The notes under the pieces were generated by a model. That model had not been told where the DNA came from. It worked only from the letters and a program-made list of their open reading frames with translations, and searched no databases. Both the position numbers and the translations under genes were made by a program. Source: Sphingorhabdus sp. YGSMI21 (lineage in GTDB: Bacteria; Pseudomonadota; Alphaproteobacteria; Sphingomonadales; Sphingomonadaceae). Taken from it: DNA of 64,000 nucleotides. The stretch covers positions 1,627,001 to 1,691,000 of the forward strand of contig NZ_CP022548.1 in the NCBI RefSeq assembly GCF_002776575.1, given 5' to 3'. How positions within the stretch are numbered: the first letter of the stretch is position 1; each line of letters begins with the position of its first letter. Shown piece by piece: positions 32,173-40,696 of the stretch.

Positions 32173-33489
32173 TCAGGCCGTCTCCAACCGCTCGCTATTT
32201 GCACCGGCCTGCTTGCCCGGCACCGCGCGCTGGCCGACGATCCGCAGGCCATAAGCATCCAGCCCGACCAGATCATGGCTGGTGTTGGTCAGCAATTCCA
32301 TATCATGGACGCCAAGCTCACTGAGGATCTGCGCGCCGACGCCATAGTCGCGCTGCTGGTCCATCGGTGGCGGCTTGCCGCCTGCCAGGCTGCGGACCTG
32401 CTGAGAGAAAAAGTCGGGCTGGCGCGGATTGATGAATACGATCACGCCGGCCCCTTCCTCGCCAATGATCCTCATGGATTCCTCGATCATGCTGGGGCGG
32501 CCGTTGTCCTGCGCAAACAGGTCGGGGAACATCGTCGTGGCATGCATCCGCACCAGAGTCGGTTTGTCGGGGTCGACATGGCCCTTCTGCAGCACGATCT
32601 GCTCGCTCTCGGTCGCCATATTATAATAGGTAATGGCCGTCCATTCCCCGCCCCAGCGGCTGGTGAAACGGGCCTCTGCCCGGCGTTCGGTCAGATGGTC
32701 GTGGCGCAGGCGATAGGCAATCAGGTCCCGGATCGTGCCGATCTTCATGCCATGATGCTGGGCGAATTCGATCAGATCATCAAGCCGGGCCATCTCGCCG
32801 TCGTCCTTCATGATCTCGCAGATCACGCCGGCCGGGTTCAGGCCGGCAAGCCGGGAGACATCGACCGCCGCTTCGGTGTGACCGGCACGGACCAGCACGC
32901 CGCCGTTGCGCGCCTGCAGCGGGAAGATATGGCCGGGGGTGACAATCTCTTCCTTGCCCTTGGTCCGGTCGATCGCGACAGCAACCGTGCGCGCGCGGTC
33001 GGCGGCGCTGATCCCGGTGGTGACGCCGTCGCGCGCCTCGATCGAAATGGTGAAGGCGGTCTCATAGGCGCCGCGATTGTTCTGGCTCATCATGTCAAGG
33101 CCCAGTTCCTCGACCCGGTCCCGCGTCATCGCCAGACAGATCAGCCCGCGACCATATTTGGCCATGAAGTTAATCGCGTCGGGGGTCGCCATCTGCGCCG
33201 GAATGATCAGATCGCCCTCATTCTCGCGGTCCTCGTCATCGACTAGGATATACATCCGCCCGTTGCGCGCTTCGTTGATAATCTCTTCTGCCGATGCCAT
33301 GACCCCGCTGCCGCCGCGCGCCAGATAGGTCTCCAGCTTGCCGAGCGTTTCCGCCGTCGGGTTCCAGTCATCCTGACCCAGGCTGCGCAGGCTGTTGGCA
33401 TGGAGGCCGGCAGCACGGGCGAGGCCAGCACGGGTTTCTTCGCCGGAATCGATCAGTTCGATCAGTTGCTCAATCAGGATTTTGCTCAT
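32173..33489 (-). CDS. ribBX: RibBX: 3,4-dihydroxy-2-butanone 4-phosphate synthase with N-terminal HTH and degenerate GCHII domain
   Basis: 438 aa in three parts. Residues 1-60 are an XRE-like helix-turn-helix ([20 protein letters not shown]). Residues 65-270 are DHBP synthase: [49 protein letters not shown] and [10 protein letters not shown], all catalytic residues present. The C-terminal third resembles GTP cyclohydrolase II but lacks the zinc cysteines ([20 protein letters not shown]), like the proteobacterial RibBX variant. It therefore supplies the four-carbon unit for RibH. Palindromic sites precede it, perhaps bound by its own HTH. Confidence 0.9.
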   Translation of the reverse strand: MSKILIEQLIELIDSGEETRAGLARAAGLHANSLRSLGQDDWNPTAETLGKLETYLARGGSGVMASAEEIINEARNGRMYILVDDEDRENEGDLIIPAQMATPDAINFMAKYGRGLICLAMTRDRVEELGLDMMSQNNRGAYETAFTISIEARDGVTTGISAADRARTVAVAIDRTKGKEEIVTPGHIFPLQARNGGVLVRAGHTEAAVDVSRLAGLNPAGVICEIMKDDGEMARLDDLIEFAQHHGMKIGTIRDLIAYRLRHDHLTERRAEARFTSRWGGEWTAITYYNMATESEQIVLQKGHVDPDKPTLVRMHATTMFPDLFAQDNGRPSMIEESMRIIGEEGAGVIVFINPRQPDFFSQQVRSLAGGKPPPMDQQRDYGVGAQILSELGVHDMELLTNTSHDLVGLDAYGLRIVGQRAVPGKQAGANSERLETA

Positions 33490-33503
33490 GGACTCGGCCT
33501 TTC

Positions 33504-33576
33504 AATGTGATGTTGCGAATCGATTATCACATTGTAATGTGACCGGTCTAGGGTAAATATCACATTGGGGTCACAT
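33504..33576 (-). promoter_or_regulatory. TCACATT operator cluster at the ribBX promoter
   Basis: Contains the perfect inverted repeat TCACATTGTAATGTGA at 33527-33542, plus half sites AATGTGA at 33504-33510, TCACATT at 33560-33566 and TCACAT at 33571-33576. On the coding strand GATAAT next to the main palindrome could be a -10. No FMN riboswitch fold was recognised here, so protein-based control is likely. Confidence 0.6.
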
Positions 33577-33868
33577 GCTGTGTTGCCGGCCGGGAAATTA
33601 TATTTCAAACTTTACACATTTTACAGGGTTATAGAATTGAAAATCTGCTGGTTGATGAAAGCGGTCATTGGGCCGGTTTGGGCGCGGATTTGCAGGTGTT
33701 TGGGTCATAGTCGCGTGTTAGCATTGGTGGCGTGATGTAGGAAAGAGGGGTGTGGTTTGGAACTTAGGGGCACTGTCACCGTCATGTGGAATAGCTTGTG
33801 TTTAGGGGTTATTGCACCTGTCACCGTAATACCAATAGGGATGTTGCGGACATTGGAACTGCGCCACA
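33577..33868. other. Intergenic stretch without a recognised gene
   Basis: AT-richer DNA between the ribBX promoter and an orphan small gene. CTGTCACCGT occurs twice (near 33775 and 33813), and GCGGACATT near 33849, about 12 bases beyond the orphan gene's stop, is a half of the TGTCCG element. Nothing else is recognisable. Confidence 0.5.
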
Positions 33869-34246
33869 CTATTTTAGTTTCGTGAGTTCGAAGCTTCCAA
33901 ATTTGATCAGGAGTTCCCCATTGTTTGTCTGCAAGCTGAGTGAAGCAGTTTGCGTCTCAATACACTCCGTTAGTTCATAGTGTTCGATCTCTGCGAGATC
34001 ATCATCTCCGGGAGTACGGAAATATTCGATTTCATCTTCGACGCTTGCAAGTTGCTTGAAAGTAAGACGAAATTTTTCGTACGGTCGGTACTCTCCGTGT
34101 TTTGTTCCTTCGCTTCCGGGTTCACCCATAGCGGTGTCGATATCCAAAACAAAGAAACCATCGTTGTGCGATACGCCAATTATCCAAGCCTCATCATGAA
34201 GAAATAGAGTTTTGAGAGCGGCTTCTATCTTTGCGTATTTACTCAT
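33869..34246 (-). CDS. Orphan hypothetical protein, immunity-like
   Basis: 125 aa from ATG 34246 (MSKYAKIEAALKTLF). Acidic, soluble, no signal. Short helices alternate with strands (AWIIGVSHNDGFFVLDIDTA, ETQTASLSLQTNNGELLIKF), in the style of small immunity proteins, but no family is recognised. AT-richer than neighbours and bracketed by TGTCCG-type sequence on both sides (33849 half site; full element at 34285-34310). Codon use and context suggest horizontal transfer. Confidence 0.6.
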   Translation of the reverse strand: MSKYAKIEAALKTLFLHDEAWIIGVSHNDGFFVLDIDTAMGEPGSEGTKHGEYRPYEKFRLTFKQLASVEDEIEYFRTPGDDDLAEIEHYELTECIETQTASLSLQTNNGELLIKFGSFELTKLK

Positions 34247-34284
34247 ATCGAAACAGTTTAACTGTGAGGCGGCAATTCTGCAAT

Positions 34285-34310
34285 CGTCCGCTTTCGGGAT
34301 ATTGCGGACG
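34285..34310. repeat. 26-bp TGTCCG-type element, second site
   Basis: CGTCCGCTTTCGGG then ATATTGCGGACG; only a few positions differ from the element at 13249-13274 although 21 kb away. It lies about 40 bases upstream of the orphan gene's start. Confidence 0.8.
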
Positions 34311-34462
34311 CTAGGATTCTGTAAAATCAGGGTGGCAGCGCACTCAATTCTGAGCACTATTTTTAGCTTCTCCTTTGATGAGGAGGGGCTTTGATTGATC
34401 GATACCACCACTTCCCCTTTTCCCTTGGCGGAACCTTTCACCATCCGATACGCTATTAGCCC

Positions 34463-35464
34463 ATGGCAAAAGCGAAACACTGGATCGAGCCGCATCCGCA
34501 GGGCATCTACGTTCGCCCGGCCGACGTCTGGATCGATCCCTCCACACCGCAGAAGCACGCAGTAGTCACCCACGGCCATGCCGACCATGCGCGCGGCGGG
34601 CATGGGGATGTGTGGGCGACGCCGGAGACGCTGGCGATCATGGGCTTGCGCTATGGGACCGAGGCGGGAACGGCGATTGATTATGGCGAGGGGTTCGAGC
34701 GTGGCGGGGTGCGGTTCAGCCTGCATTCGGCGGGCCATGTGCTGGGCTCGGCGCAGGTGCTGATGGAATATCAGGGCGAGCGGGTGGTCGTTACCGGCGA
34801 TTACAAGCGCCGCCCCGATCCGACTTGCGCGCCGTTCGAGCTGGTGCCGTGCGATATTTTCATTACCGAGGCGACCTTTGGCTTGCCGGTGTTCCAGCAT
34901 CCGCCGATCGCGGGCGAAATCGCCAAGATCTTCGCGCGGCTGGAAGCGGAGCCGGACAGCAGCATCCTCGTCGGCGCCTATGCGCTGGGCAAGGCGCAGC
35001 GGGTGATTGCCGAGCTCCGCCGGGCGGGCTGGGACAAGCCGATCTATCTGCACGGCGCGCAGGTCCGGATGTGCGAACTTTATGAGGAACTCGGCGTGTC
35101 GCTGGGCGAATTGCGGCTGGTGATGGACACGCCGAAGGAGGAGATGCGCGGCCAGATCATCATCGCGCCGCCCTCGGCGCTGACCGACAAATGGAGCCGC
35201 CGGTTGCCCAATCCGGTGACCGCCATGGCGTCGGGCTGGATGCGGGTGCGCGGGCGGGCGCGGCAGCGCGGCGTCGAGATCCCCTTGGTCATTTCCGACC
35301 ATGCCGACTGGGACGAGCTGACCGAGACGATCCGCGAACTGGCGCCGAGGGAAACCTGGATCACCCATGGCAGCGAAGACGGCCTGCTGCGCTGGTGCGA
35401 GCTGCACCAGATCAAGGCGCGCGCGCTGGCGATGGTCGGGCGCGAAGAAGGGGATGACGGCTGA
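34463..35464 (+). CDS. Ligase-associated DNA exonuclease (MBL/beta-CASP-like)
   Basis: 333 aa. MBL-fold nuclease of the ligase-associated DNA end-processing set. VVTHGHADHARGGH near residue 37 is the HxHxDH metal motif; LHSAGHVLGSAQVLMEYQGE and VVTGDYKRRPDPTC supply the third His and the Asp; ISDHADWDELTETI is a beta-CASP-type motif. The stop overlaps the ligase start (ATGA). Relatives work with the ATP-dependent ligase and a Lhr-like helicase in DNA repair; the helicase is not in this window. Confidence 0.88.
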   Translation: MAKAKHWIEPHPQGIYVRPADVWIDPSTPQKHAVVTHGHADHARGGHGDVWATPETLAIMGLRYGTEAGTAIDYGEGFERGGVRFSLHSAGHVLGSAQVLMEYQGERVVVTGDYKRRPDPTCAPFELVPCDIFITEATFGLPVFQHPPIAGEIAKIFARLEAEPDSSILVGAYALGKAQRVIAELRRAGWDKPIYLHGAQVRMCELYEELGVSLGELRLVMDTPKEEMRGQIIIAPPSALTDKWSRRLPNPVTAMASGWMRVRGRARQRGVEIPLVISDHADWDELTETIRELAPRETWITHGSEDGLLRWCELHQIKARALAMVGREEGDDG

Positions 35465-37035
35465 TGCGCCGCTTTGCCGCCCTGATCGACAGCCTGATCT
35501 ACACAAGATCGCGCAACGCCAAGCTGGCGGCGATCTCTACCTATTTGCGCGAAACGCCCGATCCCGATCGCGGCTGGGCGCTGGCGGCGCTGACCGACAG
35601 CCTCGACTTTCCGGCGGTGAAGTCCGCGACGATCCGCAATCTCGCGGGGACGCGGATTGACCCCGAACTGTTCCGCCTGTCGCGCCATCATGTCGGTGAT
35701 ACCGCCGAGACCGTGGCGCTGGTCTGGCCCGAAGCGGACGGGCGGGAACAGAGCGACCCGAGCATCGACGAAGTGGTGCAGGCGCTGTCCGCTGCCAATC
35801 GTGCGACCGCTCCCGACATTGTTGCCTCTTTGCTCGACAGCCTGGATAGCAACAGTCGCTATGCGCTGCTCAAGCTGGCGGTTGGCGGGATGCGGGTCGG
35901 TGTCTCGGCGCGGCTGGCCAAGACCGCTTTCGCGCAGGCCTTTGATGTGGCGCTTGATGATGTCGAAGAGCTCTGGCACGCGCTCGATCCGCCTTATGAG
36001 GCGCTTTTTCAATGGGCGGAGCAGGGCGGTGACCGCCCCGATCTTTCGGCGACACCGTTCTTTCGACCGTTCATGCTGTCGCACCCGTTCGAGGGCGACA
36101 GTCTCGATCTCGACCAATATGCGGTCGAGTGGAAATGGGACGGCATTCGCGTGCAGGCGGTGCATTTGGGTGGCGAGACCCGGCTCTACAGCCGCGGCGG
36201 CGATGATATCAGCGCCTCCTTCCCCGACATTGTCGAGGCCTTCGACCGCGACGGGGTGATCGATGGCGAACTGCTGGTCCGCGGCACCGATCAGGGCGGC
36301 GAGGCGGCCAGTTTCAATGCCTTGCAGAAAAGGCTGGGTCGCAAGACGGTCTCGAAAAAGATGCGGCAGGAATTTCCTGCCTTTGTCCGGGTCTATGATC
36401 TACTGATGGACGGGGATGACGATCTGCGGCTGTCGCCCTGGCACGAACGGCGCCATCGGCTCGAAAGCTTCGTTCCCAAACTCAACGCGGACCATTTCGA
36501 TCTGTCCGCCGTGGTCGATGTCGATGATTTCACCGCGCTGGAAGCGATGCGCGCCGGGGCTCGCGACGCGGCGATTGAGGGCGTCATGCTGAAGCGGCGC
36601 GAAAGCCCCTATCTCGCCGGCCGTGTCACCGGTCACTGGTACAAATGGAAACGCGACCCGCTCAACGCCGACTGCGTGATGATGTATGCCCAGCGCGGCA
36701 ACGGGCGGCGGGCGTCCTTCTATTCCGATTATACATTCGGTTGCTGGACCGAGGACGGCGAACTGTTGCCGGTCGGCAAGGCCTATTCCGGTTTCACCGA
36801 TGAGGAACTGAAATGGCTCGACCGTTTCGTCCGGCAGAATACTTTGAACCGCTTCGGCCCGGTCCGCGAGGTGAAGAAGTCGCTGGTCTTGGAAGTGGCC
36901 TTCGATTCCATCCACGAAAGCGGCCGCCACAAATCCGGCCTCGCCATGCGCTTCCCGCGCATCCACCGCATCCGCAAGGACAAGCCGGCGGAAGAGGCGG
37001 ACCGGATCGCGACATTGCAGGGGATGATTTCGTGA
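35464..37035 (+). CDS. ATP-dependent DNA ligase, ligase-associated type
   Basis: 523 aa. N-terminal DNA-binding domain (FAALIDSLIYTRSRNAKLAA), nucleotidyltransferase core with the adenylated Lys in VEWKWDGIRVQ (about residue 224), motif III-like RLYSRGGDDISASFPDI, IDGELLV, VRVYDLLMDG, GVMLKRRESPY and KWKRDP, then an OB domain (GRRASFYSDYTFGCW). Translationally coupled to the exonuclease gene. A nick-sealing repair ligase distinct from LigA. Confidence 0.92.
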   Translation: MRRFAALIDSLIYTRSRNAKLAAISTYLRETPDPDRGWALAALTDSLDFPAVKSATIRNLAGTRIDPELFRLSRHHVGDTAETVALVWPEADGREQSDPSIDEVVQALSAANRATAPDIVASLLDSLDSNSRYALLKLAVGGMRVGVSARLAKTAFAQAFDVALDDVEELWHALDPPYEALFQWAEQGGDRPDLSATPFFRPFMLSHPFEGDSLDLDQYAVEWKWDGIRVQAVHLGGETRLYSRGGDDISASFPDIVEAFDRDGVIDGELLVRGTDQGGEAASFNALQKRLGRKTVSKKMRQEFPAFVRVYDLLMDGDDDLRLSPWHERRHRLESFVPKLNADHFDLSAVVDVDDFTALEAMRAGARDAAIEGVMLKRRESPYLAGRVTGHWYKWKRDPLNADCVMMYAQRGNGRRASFYSDYTFGCWTEDGELLPVGKAYSGFTDEELKWLDRFVRQNTLNRFGPVREVKKSLVLEVAFDSIHESGRHKSGLAMRFPRIHRIRKDKPAEEADRIATLQGMIS

Positions 37036-37040
37036 TATTC

Positions 37041-37229
37041 CCCTCTCCCTTAAGGGAGAGGGTTGTGCAGACTTGGCAGCTTGCTGCCTAGTCGTAGCTG
37101 GGTGAGGGTGTACTGAACTTTGGTTGCAGAGCAGCCCACCAGCAGAACACCCTCATCCAACTGCGCCTAGCCGCCTGCGCTGACGCTCCGGTGGCAAGGC
37201 TTCGTATCCTTCTCCCTCAAGGGAGAAGG
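37041..37229. mobile_element. MITE-like repeat after the ligase gene, copy 2
   Basis: Ends CCCTCTCCCTTAAGGGAGAGGG and CCTTCTCCCTCAAGGGAGAAGG. It shares GACTTG, CTAGTCGTAGCTGGGTGAGG, CCCTCATCCAACT and CGTATCCTTCTCCC with 25503-25667, while the stretches between differ in length and sequence. Non-coding. Confidence 0.8.
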
Positions 37230-37301
37230 TTTGGGTTTCCCAATGTGAAAAGGTGCCACCCGCTTTTCATGGTCGCTGAGCCAGACGCAGTGACCGGATC
37301 T

Positions 37302-38186
37302 CTACAGAAACTCGTTCAGCGTCTCCACAAACAGCTTGAACTGGTCATGGTGCAGCCAGTGGCCGGCGTCGGCAAATTCCTTCACCGTCACATTGTCGCC
37401 GAAATATTGCATGCGGCCGTCTTTCTCCGGATTGCTGGCCCAGCTGTCGGCGCCGTAATGGAGCTGGGTCGGGCAGCTGATATTGCCCCACAATTCGTGA
37501 ATGCTGTCCTGCGACAGGTCGATGCTGTCCCAGTGCTGCACATAGGGATCGAATTTCCAGCTATAGCTGCCATCCTCGTTGCGGATCACCGCGTGGGTGG
37601 TCAGATGGCGGGCCTGTTCGTCGGACAGATGCTGGTTGGCGTCCTGCATCCGGCCGAGCGCGTCCTCGAATGTCGGATAGCGTTTGACCTGGCGGCCGGC
37701 GGCCTTGCGCTTTTCCTCGATCGAGTTGCGCACCCGCTGGAGCTGGCCGATCTTTTCGCGCTCGGCGAGCATCTCGGGGCTGGGGCCGAGCCCCTCGATC
37801 GCGACCAGCTTGCGGACCGTGTCGGGATAGAGGCCGGTATAGCGCAGCGCGATATTGCCACCCATGCTGTGCGCGACAATGGTCACCGGCGACAGGTCGA
37901 GCTGGTGGATCAGCTGCGCCAGATCGGTGACCATCGCCATATTGGCGTAATTGCCGTCGGTGCTCCACTGGCTGTCGCCATGGCCGCGAACATCGGGACA
38001 GATGATATGCCAGTCGTCGCGCAAAGCCTGTGCCGTCCAGTCCCAGTTGCGGCAATGGTCCTTGCCGCCGTGCAGCAGGATCAGCGGCGGCTTGTCCTCA
38101 TTGCCCCAGTCCGCATAATGCAGTTTGAGCCGTTGCGAGAAATAGCTGTGCGAGGCGGGGCCGATCAGGGTCATGCGGGGTTCCAT
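37302..38186 (-). CDS. Alpha/beta-hydrolase
   Basis: 294 aa from ATG 38186 (MEPRMTLIGPAS); ATG 38174 is an alternative. Alpha/beta-hydrolase fold: ILLHGGKDHCRNWD oxyanion region, DVRGHGDSQWS, nucleophile elbow VAHSMGGNIALRY, and catalytic His in ADAGHWLHHDQF. No lid domain signature that fixes the substrate. Stands alone between the ligase-side repeat and the divergent ars operon. Confidence 0.85.
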   Translation of the reverse strand: MEPRMTLIGPASHSYFSQRLKLHYADWGNEDKPPLILLHGGKDHCRNWDWTAQALRDDWHIICPDVRGHGDSQWSTDGNYANMAMVTDLAQLIHQLDLSPVTIVAHSMGGNIALRYTGLYPDTVRKLVAIEGLGPSPEMLAEREKIGQLQRVRNSIEEKRKAAGRQVKRYPTFEDALGRMQDANQHLSDEQARHLTTHAVIRNEDGSYSWKFDPYVQHWDSIDLSQDSIHELWGNISCPTQLHYGADSWASNPEKDGRMQYFGDNVTVKEFADAGHWLHHDQFKLFVETLNEFL

Positions 38187-38293
38187 CCGGAAAGGAAAAT
38201 CTGAACCCGTCTCTACTGGGCGCGACGGGGTTCGACAAGCATCTGTCAGACAAAGAACCGCCCGGCGTGCATTTGATGCTTTACAATCATCCA

Positions 38294-38317
38294 CATATCG
38301 ACATATATAGATATATG
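38294..38317 (+). promoter_or_regulatory. Candidate ArsR operator
   Basis: AT-rich imperfect palindrome beginning CATATCGA and ending GATATATG, directly on the arsR start codon. ArsR-family operators often have this CATAT...ATATG form near the promoter. Assignment is by position and shape. Confidence 0.5.
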
Positions 38318-38644
38318 GATTCGATTAAGGCAATAGAGGCGCTCGGTGCGCTCGCGCAAAATACCCGGCTCGATGTTTTCCGGCTGCTGGTCCGTCATGA
38401 ACCGGCCGGCCTGCCGGCGGGAGAGATCGCCAGGCGGCTGGACGTTCCGCAAAATACCATGTCCTCGCATCTGGCCACCCTGTCGCGTGCCGATCTTGTC
38501 TCGTCAAAGCGCGACAGCCGCCTGATCATCTACCGCGCCAATCTCGCCGCGATGAACGGCCTCGTCGCCTTCCTGCTGGAAAATTGCTGTTCCGGCGAGG
38601 ATTGCGCGCCCCTTACCAACCAACTCGAAAGGCTTTGCCCATGA
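38315..38644 (+). CDS. arsR: ArsR-family arsenic-responsive repressor
   Basis: 109 aa from ATG 38315 (MDSIKAIEALGAL). Winged helix: AQNTRLDVFRLLVRHEPAGL, EIARRLDVPQNTMSSHLATL (recognition helix), DSRLIIYRANL (wing). The C-terminal cysteines in ENCCSGEDCAP fit an As(III) or Sb(III) site of the C-terminal-Cys ArsR type. Its stop overlaps the arsI start (ATGA). It should repress arsR-arsI-arsC-acr3 until arsenite binds. Confidence 0.88.
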   Translation: MDSIKAIEALGALAQNTRLDVFRLLVRHEPAGLPAGEIARRLDVPQNTMSSHLATLSRADLVSSKRDSRLIIYRANLAAMNGLVAFLLENCCSGEDCAPLTNQLERLCP

Positions 38645-39096
38645 AACGGATGCACATCCATGTCGGCGTGGATAATCTCGCCGCCTCGATCCAATTTTAT
38701 TCGACGCTGTTTGACGCCGAGCCGACGGTGACCAAAGATGATTATGCCAAATGGATGCTCGACGATCCGCGTGTGAATTTCGCGATCTCGTCGGAAGATC
38801 ATGCGGCCAAGGGCATCGAGCATCTCGGCATCCAGGCCGAAAATCCGGAAGAGCTTCAACAGGTCTTCACCCGCCTGCGCAAGGCCGACGCGCCCGTGCT
38901 GGAAGAGGGGCAGACCACCTGCTGCTATGCCCAGTCGGAAAAAAGCTGGATTGCCGACCCCGACGGCGTCGTCTGGGAAGCCTTTTACACCGACGGTGAA
39001 TCCGTCGTCTATGGCGATTCGCCCGAACTGTCTGCCGTGTCGCGCAATGCCGCCGAAACCAGCTGCTGCGCGCCTTCGAAAGCCGCCCTGTCATGA
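38641..39096 (+). CDS. arsI: ArsI/CadI-type VOC dioxygenase (C-As lyase family)
   Basis: 151 aa. MHIHVGVDNLAASIQFYSTL opens a VOC fold; Fe ligands expected at His near residue 5, His in GIEHLGIQ and Glu in WEAFYTDGE. The vicinal Cys pair in QTTCCYAQSEKSW is the hallmark that binds trivalent organoarsenical in ArsI. A further C-terminal Cys pair (ETSCCAPS) is present. ArsI removes methyl or aryl groups from trivalent arsenicals. Overlaps both neighbours by ATGA junctions. Confidence 0.85.
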   Translation: MKRMHIHVGVDNLAASIQFYSTLFDAEPTVTKDDYAKWMLDDPRVNFAISSEDHAAKGIEHLGIQAENPEELQQVFTRLRKADAPVLEEGQTTCCYAQSEKSWIADPDGVVWEAFYTDGESVVYGDSPELSAVSRNAAETSCCAPSKAALS

Positions 39097-39599
39097 GCGA
39101 CAAAATCTATAACGCGCTGTTTCTCTGTACCGGCAATTCTGCCCGCTCGATATTGGCGGAATCGATTTTACAGCGCGAGGGCAAAGGACGGTTCAATGCC
39201 CTGAGTGCTGGCAGCAATCCGGCCGGACGGGTTCATCCCTATGCGCTCGATCTGCTCGAAACCATGGGACATCCTGTGGCCGGGCTGCGCTCCAAGAACT
39301 GGGACGAATTTGCAGGAGCGGATGCGCCCGCGCTCGATTTTGTCTTCACCGTCTGCGACAATGCCGCCGGCGAGACCTGTCCGGTGTGGCCGGGTCAGCC
39401 GATGACCGCCCATTGGGGCATAGCCGATCCCGCCGCGGCAACCGGCAGCGAGGCCGAGAAGCGCGCGGCCTTCACCGAAGCCTATCGGATGATGTTCAAC
39501 CGGATCAGCCTGTTTCTGGCCTTGCCGCTGGAAAGCATTGACAAGATGAGCCTGCAGAACCGGCTCCGGGAAATCGGCGCAGAGAAAATCGGAGCTTGA
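39093..39599 (+). CDS. arsC: Arsenate reductase, low-molecular-weight phosphatase type
   Basis: 168 aa. The CX5R loop FLCTGNSARS (Cys12, Arg18) is the catalytic P-loop of the LMW-PTPase-like arsenate reductases. FNALSAGSNPAGRVHPYALD and the Cys in FVFTVCDNAAGETCP (redox Cys pair region) match the thioredoxin- or glutaredoxin-coupled ArsC. It reduces arsenate to arsenite for Acr3. Third gene of the ars operon, 3 bases before acr3. Confidence 0.9.
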   Translation: MSDKIYNALFLCTGNSARSILAESILQREGKGRFNALSAGSNPAGRVHPYALDLLETMGHPVAGLRSKNWDEFAGADAPALDFVFTVCDNAAGETCPVWPGQPMTAHWGIADPAAATGSEAEKRAAFTEAYRMMFNRISLFLALPLESIDKMSLQNRLREIGAEKIGA

Positions 39600-39602
39600 G
39601 AC

Positions 39603-40673
39603 ATGGCAACGCAACCCCTTGAGAGCCCGGCGGATGCCGGGCTCGGCCTGTTCGAAAAATGGTTGTCGCTCTGGGTCGGAGCCGCGATATTACTGGGACT
39701 CCTGATCGGCAATATGGCGCCCGATGCGGTCGCGATCCTCGCCCGCCTCGAATATGCCTCGGTCAATCTCGTGGTTGCGGTGCTGATCTGGGCGATGATC
39801 TACCCGATGATGGTCGGCGTCGATTTTGCCAGCCTCAGGCATATCGGCGAAAAGCCGAAGGGCCTGTTCATCACCATCGTCGTCAATTGGTTGATCAAAC
39901 CCTTCACCATGGCGGCGCTGGCGGTATTATTCTTTCAATATATATTTGCCGGGCTGATGTCCGCCGATGATGCGCAACAATATATCGCCGGCCTGATCCT
40001 GCTCGGCGCTGCGCCCTGCACGGCGATGGTCTTCGTCTGGTCGCAGATGACCAGGGGCGATCCCGCCTATACGCTGGTGCAGGTGTCGGTGAACGATATC
40101 ATCATGATCTTCGCCTTTGCGCCGATTGTCGCGCTGCTGCTCGGCGTTGCCGATATCGCCGTGCCATGGGAGACTTTGCTGCTGTCGGTATTGCTTTATG
40201 TCGTCATTCCGCTGGTCGCCGGGGCGCTGACCCGCCGCACACTGCTCGCCCGGTCCGGCAGCGGGGAAGCGGCCGTCACCGCCTTTACCGACCGGGTCAA
40301 GCCCTTGTCCGTCTTGGGGCTGTTGCTGACGGTGGTGCTGCTGTTCGCCTTTCAGGCGCAGACCATCGTGACCCAGCCGCTGCTGATCGCGCTGATCGCG
40401 GTGCCGATCATCATCCAGAGCTATGGCATATTCTTCGTCAGCTATGCCGCCGCCTGGGCGTGGAAAGTGCCGCACAATGTCGCGGCACCCTGCGCGCTGA
40501 TCGGGACATCCAATTTCTTCGAACTGGCCGTGGCCGTGGCCATCGGCGTGTTCGGACTGGGCAGCGGCGCGGCGCTCGCCACCGTGGTCGGCGTGCTGGT
40601 GGAAGTGCCGGTGATGCTGTCGCTGGTCGCCATAGCCAACCGGACCCGGAGCAGATTCGCGCCGGACGGATAA
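39603..40673 (+). CDS. acr3: Arsenite efflux transporter Acr3
   Basis: 356 aa, ten predicted membrane helices. [53 protein letters not shown] (the conserved Cys of helix 4), [15 protein letters not shown] and [14 protein letters not shown] are Acr3 signatures. Exports As(III) by proton antiport. Last gene of the operon. Confidence 0.92.
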   Translation: MATQPLESPADAGLGLFEKWLSLWVGAAILLGLLIGNMAPDAVAILARLEYASVNLVVAVLIWAMIYPMMVGVDFASLRHIGEKPKGLFITIVVNWLIKPFTMAALAVLFFQYIFAGLMSADDAQQYIAGLILLGAAPCTAMVFVWSQMTRGDPAYTLVQVSVNDIIMIFAFAPIVALLLGVADIAVPWETLLLSVLLYVVIPLVAGALTRRTLLARSGSGEAAVTAFTDRVKPLSVLGLLLTVVLLFAFQAQTIVTQPLLIALIAVPIIIQSYGIFFVSYAAAWAWKVPHNVAAPCALIGTSNFFELAVAVAIGVFGLGSGAALATVVGVLVEVPVMLSLVAIANRTRSRFAPDG

Positions 40674-40696
40674 AGGGGCAAGCACTCGGTCTGTTG

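Noticed and set aside
33490..33868. FMN riboswitch before ribBX
   Set aside because: No RFN-element pattern recognised; the region has short protein-type palindromes instead.
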